From NCBI RefSeq assembly GCF_002215495.1, contig NZ_CP021378.1, positions 62,001-126,000 of the forward strand: a DNA stretch of 64,000 nucleotides. The letters run 5' to 3'. The first letter of the stretch is position 1. Each line of letters starts with the position of its first letter. A program made the translations under genes and the position numbers. The notes beneath the pieces were generated by a model. The model saw nothing but the letters and a program-made list of their open reading frames with translations, did no database searches and was not told where the DNA came from. Source of the DNA: Porphyrobacter sp. CACIAM 03H1 (GTDB taxonomy: Bacteria > Pseudomonadota > Alphaproteobacteria > Sphingomonadales > Sphingomonadaceae). Of this stretch, positions 50,619 through 58,487 are shown one piece after another.

Positions 50619-51635
50619 TTACCCGATCCGGTGCTCGCCCCGGATCCAGCGCACCGTGCCGCTCGACGCGCGCATCACCACGCTTTCGGTGGTGAGGATC
50701 GTCTCGCCGGTCGGCTTGCGGCGGCGCTTCACGCCGTCGAGTAGCGAGCCGTCGGTCACGCCGGTCGCGGCGAAGATGCAGTCGCCCTTGGCGAGGTCCT
50801 CGAGCTTGTAGATGCGGTTGAGGTCCTCGATCCCCCACTTGCGGGCGCGGGCCTTTTCGTCATCGTTGCGGAACACGAGGCGGCCGTTGAACTGCCCGCC
50901 GACGCAGCGCAGCGCCGCCGCGGCAAGAACGCCCTCGGGCGCGCCGCCCTGGCCCATGTACATGTCGACCGTGGTCTCCTCGTCGGTGACCGCGATCACG
51001 CCGGCCACGTCGCCGTCGCCGATCAGCACCACCCCGCAGCCGATGCTGCGCAGCTCGGCGATCAGCTCGGCATGGCGCGGGCGGTCGAGCACGCAGACGT
51101 TGATGTCCGACGGCTTCACGCCCTTGGCATTGGCGACCGCCATGACGTTCTCGGTCGGCGACTTGGCGAGGTCGATGATGCCTTCGGGATAGCCCGGCCC
51201 GACCGCGAGCTTGTCCATGTAGACGTCGGGCGCGTTGAGCAGGCAGCCTTCCTCCGCCGCCGCCAGCACGGCGAGCGCGTTGGGGCCGGCCTTGGCGGTG
51301 ATGGTGGTGCCTTCGAGCGGATCGAGCGCGATGTCGATCTTCGGGCCCTTGCCCATGCCGACCTTCTCGCCGATGAACAGCATCGGCGCCTCGTCGCGCT
51401 CGCCCTCGCCGATCACCACGGTGCCGTCGATGTAGAGGTTGTCGAAGGCCTTGCGCATCGCCGCGACGGCGGCAGCATCCGCCGCCTTCTCGTCGCCGCG
51501 CCCGACCAGCTGCGCCGCGGCAATCGCCGCCGCTTCGGTGACGCGCACCATCTCGAGCACCAGCACGCGCTGGATGGCATTGTCGCTGGCGGCTTGTGCG
51601 GCCACATCAAGCTGGGTATCGGTCGCGGAGTTCAT
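50619..51635 (-). CDS. glpX: class II fructose-1,6-bisphosphatase
   Basis: A 338-residue phosphatase of the GlpX family: GEGERDEAPMLFIGEKVG and DIALDPLEGTT carry the lithium-sensitive-phosphatase metal ligands, and GATGVTDGSLL near the C-terminus binds sugar phosphate. It converts fructose-1,6-bisphosphate to fructose-6-phosphate in gluconeogenesis. ATG 51635 begins the family-typical MNSATDTQLDVAAQ; the open frame further upstream is read-through. Only 51 bases separate it from the divergent gene at 51687. Confidence 0.95.
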   Translation of the reverse strand: MNSATDTQLDVAAQAASDNAIQRVLVLEMVRVTEAAAIAAAQLVGRGDEKAADAAAVAAMRKAFDNLYIDGTVVIGEGERDEAPMLFIGEKVGMGKGPKIDIALDPLEGTTITAKAGPNALAVLAAAEEGCLLNAPDVYMDKLAVGPGYPEGIIDLAKSPTENVMAVANAKGVKPSDINVCVLDRPRHAELIAELRSIGCGVVLIGDGDVAGVIAVTDEETTVDMYMGQGGAPEGVLAAAALRCVGGQFNGRLVFRNDDEKARARKWGIEDLNRIYKLEDLAKGDCIFAATGVTDGSLLDGVKRRRKPTGETILTTESVVMRASSGTVRWIRGEHRIG

Positions 51636-51686
51636 GGGAAATTCAGCCCCCTGTTGGTCTGGTGAGCATGCTGCACGCAGCCACCT

Positions 51687-52337
51687 ATGAAATTGCCCCC
51701 GGCGCTTAAGCGGATGGAGACGGGTTTGTCGAGCAATGCCACGCCGGTCCTGCCCTGTTTTCGTCACGCCCTGTCGGCGCTGACGCTCGGATGGACGATG
51801 ATTTCCGCCGCGCCTGTGGCGGCGCAGGATGACAGCGGTGCGACAGCGCCGGCCGCCGCGCCCGCCCCGCAGCAGCCCCCGCGCGTCAACCTGATGGTCA
51901 CCGTGCCGCGCAACGAGCCGAGCCAGGCGGACCTGCGCGAATGCCGGGATGACGAGGAAGCCGCCGCGATCAACGGCGAGATCGTGGTGTGCCGGGTGGT
52001 CGGCAATGACGGCACCGGTCTCACCGGCAACCGCGCCGAGACGCAGAAACGCTACGCGCAGGAGACCATGCTCAAGGGCGCACCGCGCGCGCCGGAGGCA
52101 TTCGGCATCCCCGACAACGGCAAGGGCATCGGTTTCGGGGGCGTGCCGCCGCCGGCCTACATCGTCGACTTCGAGGTCCTGCCGCCGGCCCCCGCGGGTT
52201 CCGACGCCGATCGCATCGCCCGCGGCCTGCCCCCGCTCAACGAGGAGCGCGAGCTGACCGAGGAGGAGGAGAAGGCCCGGCGCGAGGCTGCGGGGATCAA
52301 GACCACGGTGCCGCCCCGCCCGAAGAAGAAGGGCTGA
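51687..52337 (+). CDS. secreted hypothetical protein, paralogue 1
   Basis: A 216-residue protein with a signal-like hydrophobic segment (HALSALTLGWTMISAAPVAAQ). The mature part has LRECRDDEEAAAINGEIVVCR and PPAPAGSDADRIARGLPPL, both shared with the next gene, and ends in a charged tail (TEEEEKARREAAGIK). The two cysteines in the first motif may form a disulfide. I know this type as a hypothetical family of sphingomonads. ATG 51714 is an alternative start. Confidence 0.7.
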   Translation: MKLPPALKRMETGLSSNATPVLPCFRHALSALTLGWTMISAAPVAAQDDSGATAPAAAPAPQQPPRVNLMVTVPRNEPSQADLRECRDDEEAAAINGEIVVCRVVGNDGTGLTGNRAETQKRYAQETMLKGAPRAPEAFGIPDNGKGIGFGGVPPPAYIVDFEVLPPAPAGSDADRIARGLPPLNEERELTEEEEKARREAAGIKTTVPPRPKKKG

Positions 52338-52357
52338 AGGCGCGGGCGGGCGTGCCC

Positions 52358-53041
52358 ATGCTGGCCTTCATCGCCGCGCTGGCCGCCCAGGTGGCGACCG
52401 AACCGCAGGTGCCGGTCGGGCCGCAGGTGCCGCCCGAACAGACCCTTCGCCTGCCGCTCCCGGACCAGCGGACCCGCGCGCCGCAGCGTCCCTCGTCCCC
52501 GGCGACGCCCGAGCCCGAACGCATCCCTATCGACCTCGGTCCCGACGCGCCGACCAGCGGCGCGCCGCCGCAGCAGATCGACATCCTCGTCCCCCCGCCC
52601 GCCCCCGAAGCGGCCAACGAGGCCGTGCTCAAGGAATGCGAGGACCAGCGCGAGGCAGGGGTCGTCGCCGGGGAGATCGTCGTGTGCCGCGAACTCGCCG
52701 TGCCGACCGACCAGCTCTACAGCGGCAGCCGCGAGGAGTGGCTCAAGGCCTATGCCGCGCGCACCCCGGGGCCGGCCACGCCCGATGTCGACGGCAGTGG
52801 CCTGCCGCGCGGCATGGCGGCGATGATCACCATCAAGGGCTGCTTCATCCCGCCCTGCCCCAAGCCCCCGGCGCTGATGATCGATGTCGAGGGCATCGAG
52901 ACCCCGCCTGCCGGATCGGACGCCGACCGCGTGGCGCAGGGCCTCCCCCCGGTCGAGGACGACATGGCCCCGCTCGACGAGGAGACCCGCCGCCGGGTCG
53001 AGGCAGACCTCGGCTTGCCCGAGGCGCCGCGCGGGGACTGA
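52358..53041 (+). CDS. secreted hypothetical protein, paralogue 2
   Basis: A 227-residue protein with a weak signal (MLAFIAALAAQVATEPQ) and a Pro-rich linker, then LKECEDQREAGVVAGEIVVCRELA and PPAGSDADRVAQGLPPVEDD, matching the gene before it. Between them an extra segment has CFIPPCPKPP with two cysteines. The tandem arrangement indicates duplication. A GTG 6 bases upstream is an alternative start. It probably follows its paralogue on one transcript. Confidence 0.65.
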   Translation: MLAFIAALAAQVATEPQVPVGPQVPPEQTLRLPLPDQRTRAPQRPSSPATPEPERIPIDLGPDAPTSGAPPQQIDILVPPPAPEAANEAVLKECEDQREAGVVAGEIVVCRELAVPTDQLYSGSREEWLKAYAARTPGPATPDVDGSGLPRGMAAMITIKGCFIPPCPKPPALMIDVEGIETPPAGSDADRVAQGLPPVEDDMAPLDEETRRRVEADLGLPEAPRGD

Positions 53042-53045
53042 GCGG

Positions 53046-54374
<1,329 letters not shown>

Positions 54375-54458
54375 GCGGCCCTCCCTTGGTGACGCGAGGG
54401 CGCGCTTAACCGTGCAGCGCGCGCGGTCAAGCGCCGATGCGCCTCGCCAGCCCGCGGA

Positions 54459-55325
54459 TCACCCCTGCGTGATGCGCCGCTCGCACGACCCCAGCGCCTC
54501 GCGCACGAAGGCATAGTCCCCCGCCGCCAGCCGCCGCTCGGCCGGATCGCGGGCGAGGTTGGCGTTGCTCGGCAGCTGCGCGGGCAGCGAACAGGCGAGG
54601 CGATACCAGCGCAGGGTCTCCGGCGCGGGCGGGCGCGCGGCCGAATCGATGATCTCGCCCCACGAGACGCCCCACTGCACCCGCTGGCCCGGACGGCGCA
54701 GCACGGTGATCGAGACGGGCGAGCGGTTGTCGGTTGCGAGGAAGATCTGCGTCTCCGATTCGCCCGTCAACGTCCCCGGCACCGCCAGCGCATCGCTGAT
54801 CCCGGTGATCCGCGGCGGCGGGCCCTCGGCGGCGTAGAACTCGGTCAGGATCGGGCGCAGGCGCGCCTCGAGCGCGGGGGTGTAGGCAAGGTGGGCGCTC
54901 GGGCCGGCCAGCTGGACCTCGCCCGGACGGCCGGCCACGGGCTTGGCAAACAGCAGGAATTCCCGCTTCTTGAGCTTGGGCACCTTGCCCTTGGCATCGA
55001 GCGGCACGTCGACGAGATATGCCAGCGTGCTCCCCACCCCGCTGCGTCCGGCGATCAGGGCGAGGGTGTCGGCCTCGATGTAGAGGCGCGCGAATCCCGG
55101 CGCGAGGCCGGGCGCGCGCTCGGGTTTGAGGGCGGTCTGGCGGCGAATCTGGGCCCGCACGACCAGCGTCGAAGCCTCCGAAAGTGTCGCCAGATCGGCA
55201 TAAGTGGGCCCCTCGGGGGACGCGGCGGCAGGCGCGGGCGGGGTCTGCGCAAGCCCTGTCACCGGTATCATCAGGCACCCGGCCAGAAGCACTGTGCGAA
55301 CATTCAGAGTGTTGAAAAACGACAT
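54459..55325 (-). CDS. periplasmic/secreted hypothetical protein
   Basis: A 288-residue protein. A signal peptide (TVLLAGCLMIPVTGLAQ) ends near residue 27; the cysteine C17 might also suggest a lipoprotein, but no clear lipobox is seen. The mature part has ADLATLSEASTLVVRAQIRRQTALKPERAPG, then a beta-rich region (FARLYIEADTLALIAG, LAYLVDVPLDAKGKVPKLKKREFLLFAK) and a helical C-terminus ending in ALGSCERRITQG. It is found as a conserved hypothetical in sphingomonads as far as I know. AAAGGGTAG lies before ATG 55325. Confidence 0.7.
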   Translation of the reverse strand: MSFFNTLNVRTVLLAGCLMIPVTGLAQTPPAPAAASPEGPTYADLATLSEASTLVVRAQIRRQTALKPERAPGLAPGFARLYIEADTLALIAGRSGVGSTLAYLVDVPLDAKGKVPKLKKREFLLFAKPVAGRPGEVQLAGPSAHLAYTPALEARLRPILTEFYAAEGPPPRITGISDALAVPGTLTGESETQIFLATDNRSPVSITVLRRPGQRVQWGVSWGEIIDSAARPPAPETLRWYRLACSLPAQLPSNANLARDPAERRLAAGDYAFVREALGSCERRITQG

Positions 55326-55721
55326 TAATCTACCCTTTACCTTTCCGCACCGCGGCGCGCTCACGCAGACCGCCGCCACGGGCTTTCCGGCTCCATTATT
55401 GCACAAGGTGCACCGTGAATCCGCACTGAACCGCAAAAGCGTTTGATCGGCTAGGGGATGCCCGTTAAAGCCCGACAGGCTGATTGCGCGGGACTGGGGA
55501 CATTGCCGCGGGAACAGTTCAGGTTGCGTGCTGGGCTCCCTAAGCCCAACGCGTGCCAGCCGGGGAGAATTCGGGCGATGCGGCAGATTGCGCACGCCCG
55601 CGCTTTCGTTCCCGGCGTGGGAGGACCGAAATGACCGGGATCCGCTCTCCGACCGTCACGGCCGGGGGGCGGGGAGTGTGCCGATCTCACGGTCGGCGAG
55701 TAATTGGAGAGAAAGCGCTGG
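55326..55721. other. divergent promoter region for the hypothetical and tonB genes
   Basis: Nearly 400 bases, a GC drop near 55400-55440, and no supported gene. It should hold promoters for tonB on one side and the secreted protein on the other. No Fur-box-like match is clear. Confidence 0.4.
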
Positions 55722-56402
55722 ATGTCCTACGCTAGCCAACAACAAGGATTGACCGGGCCCAAGCTCGTGTCGCTGATCATCGCTCTGTCGATCGTCGGCC
55801 TCGTGGGCACGGGCATGGTCTTGTTCCTTGCCGTCGACGCCGTTAAGGAGATGGTCGAACGCGTGACGACAGTCGACGTCACGGAAGAGCCGCCGCCGCC
55901 CGAGGAGGAGCCGCCGCCGCCGGAAGAAATGCCGGAGCCGACGTCGCCGCCGCCGCCGGTCGCGCCGCCGCCGCCGTTCAACATCGCGCCCAATCCGCCG
56001 CAGATGGAAACCCGTCAGGATCCGCCGCCGCCGGCGCCGGTGTTCCGCCAGCCGAGCACGGCTCCGAGTGCGCCTCCGGGCCCGCCGGAACCGCCCCGGG
56101 TATCCAAGGCGCGCGGGGTGCAGCCCAAGAACCAGCGCAGCTGGGCCGCGCGCATCCAGGAAAACTACCCGCGTCGTGCCGCGCAGGAAGAGATCGAAGG
56201 GACCGTCGGTGTCCGCGTGACCGTCACTCCCGACGGCAGGGCGACCGGCTGTTCGGTCACCTCGTCGAGCGGTTCGGACATCCTCGACAGCGCCGCGTGC
56301 AAGGACCTCGAACGCTACGGCCGTTTCGACCCCGCGCTCGACGATGACGGCAGCCCGATCAGCGCCAGCTGGTCCACCCGCATTACCTACAAGCTGAACT
56401 GA
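55722..56402 (+). CDS. tonB: energy transducer TonB
   Basis: A 226-residue TonB. One membrane helix at 13-38 (LVSLIIALSIVGLVGTGMVLF), a proline-rich periplasmic linker (EEPPPPEEEPPPPEEM, PPPPVAPPPPF), and a C-terminal domain (NYPRRAAQEEIEGTVGVRVTVTPDGRATGCSVTSSSGSDILDSAACKDL). It passes proton-motive energy from ExbB-ExbD to TonB-dependent receptors. ATG 55722 is used; TTG 55704 is in frame but includes the likely ribosome site. Confidence 0.95.
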   Translation: MSYASQQQGLTGPKLVSLIIALSIVGLVGTGMVLFLAVDAVKEMVERVTTVDVTEEPPPPEEEPPPPEEMPEPTSPPPPVAPPPPFNIAPNPPQMETRQDPPPPAPVFRQPSTAPSAPPGPPEPPRVSKARGVQPKNQRSWAARIQENYPRRAAQEEIEGTVGVRVTVTPDGRATGCSVTSSSGSDILDSAACKDLERYGRFDPALDDDGSPISASWSTRITYKLN

Positions 56403-56415
56403 TCAATCGGGCCGG

Positions 56416-56437
56416 CAGCCGGGCAGGGTCCCGGCTG
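56416..56437 (+). repeat. hairpin between tonB and exbB
   Basis: CAGCCGGG-N6-CCCGGCTG, perfect 8-bp stem, no T-run. It may stabilise or attenuate the operon mRNA. Confidence 0.5.
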
Positions 56438-56477
56438 GCGGAACCCTTAGACAAATTCTTTCAAGAGGACTTTCGCA

Positions 56478-57248
56478 ATGAACCTTTACCTTCTCGCCGC
56501 CGCCGCTGGGGAAGCAGCGCCCGAAAACAAGTTCGGCTTCGTCGAAGCCATGCGCGAAGGCGGCCCGGTCGCCTGGTCGATCCTCGCCGTGATGATCATC
56601 ATGTCGGTCGGCTCGTTCTACATCATGTTCACCAAGCTCTTCGAGCAGAACAAGATCATGAAGCAGTACAACGTGGTGCGGACCCAGTTCTGGCGCGCGT
56701 CGAGCCTCAAGGAAGGCGCGACCAAGCTGGAGAAGGACAGCGCCTGGCGCCAGCTCGCAGACGACGCCGTCAAGGCCCAGGAAGACCACGGCAAGATGAC
56801 CGACGCCCTCGAATCGCATGACTACATGCACGGTTCGCTCCAGCGTTCGGAAGATTCGATCAACGCCGTGCTCAACGGCGGTCTCGCGTTCCTCGCGACC
56901 GTCGGTGCGACCGCGCCGTTCGTCGGTCTGCTCGGCACCGTGATCGGGATCTACCGCGCGCTGATCAACATCGGCATCGCCGGCAACGCCTCGATCGACA
57001 AGGTCGCCGGCCCCGTCGGTGAAGCGCTGATCATGACCGCGATCGGTCTGCTCGTCGCGGTGCCCGCAGTGCTCGCGTTCAACTGGCTGCAGGGCCGCAA
57101 CCGCAAGATCGCGGCGATGCTCAGCACCTTCTCGAACGACCTGCTCGCCTACATGAACTCGAACGGCGCGGTGAAGCCGGCGGTTCAGGCGGCTCCGGCG
57201 GCCAAGCCCGCCGCGAAGCCGGCGGCCGCTCCGGCCACCAAGGCCTGA
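56478..57248 (+). CDS. exbB: biopolymer transporter ExbB (MotA/TolQ/ExbB family)
   Basis: A 256-residue membrane protein. Helices lie near 29-49, 138-163 and 177-204 (GLAFLATVGATAPFVGLLGTVIGIYRAL; ALIMTAIGLLVAVPAVLAFNWL), with the conserved Thr in TVGATAPFVGLLGT lining the proton path. The C-terminus is an Ala/Lys/Pro-rich repeat tail (AAPAAKPAAKPAAAPATKA). With ExbD it forms the TonB motor. AGAGGA lies before ATG. Confidence 0.95.
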   Translation: MNLYLLAAAAGEAAPENKFGFVEAMREGGPVAWSILAVMIIMSVGSFYIMFTKLFEQNKIMKQYNVVRTQFWRASSLKEGATKLEKDSAWRQLADDAVKAQEDHGKMTDALESHDYMHGSLQRSEDSINAVLNGGLAFLATVGATAPFVGLLGTVIGIYRALINIGIAGNASIDKVAGPVGEALIMTAIGLLVAVPAVLAFNWLQGRNRKIAAMLSTFSNDLLAYMNSNGAVKPAVQAAPAAKPAAKPAAAPATKA

Positions 57249-57267
57249 TCGTCATTGCCGCATGATG

Positions 57268-57296
57268 GCGGGAGCGGGCCCTGCCCGTTCCCGCCG
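57268..57296 (+). repeat. strong hairpin between exbB and exbD
   Basis: GGCGGGAGCGGGC pairs with GCCCGTTCCCGCC (one G-T pair) around CCT, a 13-bp stem, no T-run. It could set the ratio of ExbB to ExbD messages. Confidence 0.55.
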
Positions 57297-57374
57297 CTGC
57301 CCGGCCAGACCCCTCGCGGGAACACGGCCGGGCCGGCACACCAAGTCATAGTTTTGACAGGCTAGGAATTCACA

Positions 57375-57905
57375 ATGGCGATTTCTACGGGAGGCGGGGC
57401 CGATACCCCATTGTCCGACATCAACACCACGCCGCTGGTGGACGTGATGCTGGTTCTCCTGATCATCTTCCTCATCGCGGTTCCGGTGGCGATCCAGACG
57501 ATCGAGAAGCTGGAGATCCCCGTCTTCGAATCCGAGGAATCGAAGGACAAGGTGGAGAACCTGCAGCTCACCGTCAGCACCACCGACGATGCCGGGCGCT
57601 CGGCCGGCGAGCCGGGCTTCGCGGGCGCCTCGCGAAACGGGGAATGCCGGATCTATTTCAACAACCTCACCCCGGTGAGCTCGGAGGAGCTGCAGAAGCG
57701 CGCCTTCGACCGGCTCGACGCGATCGTGAAGCGTGCCGGCGGTGCCGAGGAACTGATGAAGGATCCCGAGCAGGTGCCCCAGGTCCACATCCGCGGCGAC
57801 GTCAACGCCCCGTGGAAGTGCGTGGCGGGCGCGATCTACAACATCCAGATGGCGGGCTATCCGATCGTCGGGTTCATCTCGAACCCCGTCGATCCGAACG
57901 GCTGA
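57375..57905 (+). CDS. exbD: biopolymer transporter ExbD, first copy
   Basis: A 176-residue ExbD/TolR protein: DINTTPLVDVMLVLLIIFLIAVPVAI holds the single helix with the proton-carrying Asp (PLVDVML), and a periplasmic domain follows, longer than usual by an insertion (STTDDAGRSAGEPGFAGASRNGECRIYF) with two cysteines in total (GEC, KCVAG). It pairs with ExbB. The longer periplasmic part differs from the second copy. Confidence 0.92.
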   Translation: MAISTGGGADTPLSDINTTPLVDVMLVLLIIFLIAVPVAIQTIEKLEIPVFESEESKDKVENLQLTVSTTDDAGRSAGEPGFAGASRNGECRIYFNNLTPVSSEELQKRAFDRLDAIVKRAGGAEELMKDPEQVPQVHIRGDVNAPWKCVAGAIYNIQMAGYPIVGFISNPVDPNG

Positions 57906-57935
57906 TCGTCCAAGCGAACCTAAGGAGTAACTGAC

Positions 57936-58367
57936 ATGGGTATGTCTGGAGGCAAGCTCGACGGCGAGCCGATGATGGACATGAACATGACGCCGCTGAT
58001 CGACGTTCTGCTCGTTCTGCTGATCATGTTCATCATCACCATCCCGGTGGCGACCCACTCGGTCGACATCGACCTGCCGCAGCCGCAACCTAACGACACG
58101 CCGCCGCCGATCGATCCGGTCAAGAACAAGGTGGTCCTCACCCCGGACGACCAGATCCTCTGGAACGGCACGCCGATCAGCGAAGGCCAGCTGGTGGACA
58201 CCCTCCGCCAGACCACCGAAATGGCGGTCGAACCGGAGCTCCAGTTCGAGCCCGAGGCGCTCGCCAGCTATGCGCTGTCGGCCCGCGTGCTGCAGGACAT
58301 CAAGGCCTCGGGCGTGACCAAGTTCGGCTTCGTGGGCAACGACAAGTACCGCGTGTTCGACAAGTGA
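57936..58367 (+). CDS. exbD: biopolymer transporter ExbD, second copy
   Basis: A 143-residue ExbD/TolR: MDMNMTPLIDVLLVLLIMFIITIPVAT with the conserved Asp in PLIDVLL, then a standard periplasmic domain (VVLTPDDQILWNGTPISEGQLVDTLRQ ... IKASGVTKFGFVGNDKY). GGAG lies before ATG 57936. Two different ExbD copies behind one ExbB is usual in sphingomonads, in line with their many TonB-dependent receptors. Confidence 0.94.
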   Translation: MGMSGGKLDGEPMMDMNMTPLIDVLLVLLIMFIITIPVATHSVDIDLPQPQPNDTPPPIDPVKNKVVLTPDDQILWNGTPISEGQLVDTLRQTTEMAVEPELQFEPEALASYALSARVLQDIKASGVTKFGFVGNDKYRVFDK

Positions 58368-58415
58368 TCGCCCTGTCGTAGCGGTGCCGTCGCGCACCCG
58401 ACGACAGGTCGTAAG

Positions 58416-58450
58416 AGGGCGCTGCGAGGTTTCGCGGCGCCCTTTTTCTT
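58416..58450 (+). terminator. intrinsic terminator of the TonB operon
   Basis: AGGGCGCTGCGA pairs with TCGCGGCGCCCT (one G-T pair) around GGTT, followed by TTTTTCTTT. Confidence 0.92.
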
Positions 58451-58487
58451 TGCCTGAAGGGCGCCTCAGGGGGTGCCGGTGTGGACC

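Noticed and set aside
55857..56050. Proline-codon repeat (CCGCCG runs) as a DNA microsatellite
   Set aside because: It encodes the Pro/Glu-rich linker of TonB, a normal feature of the protein.
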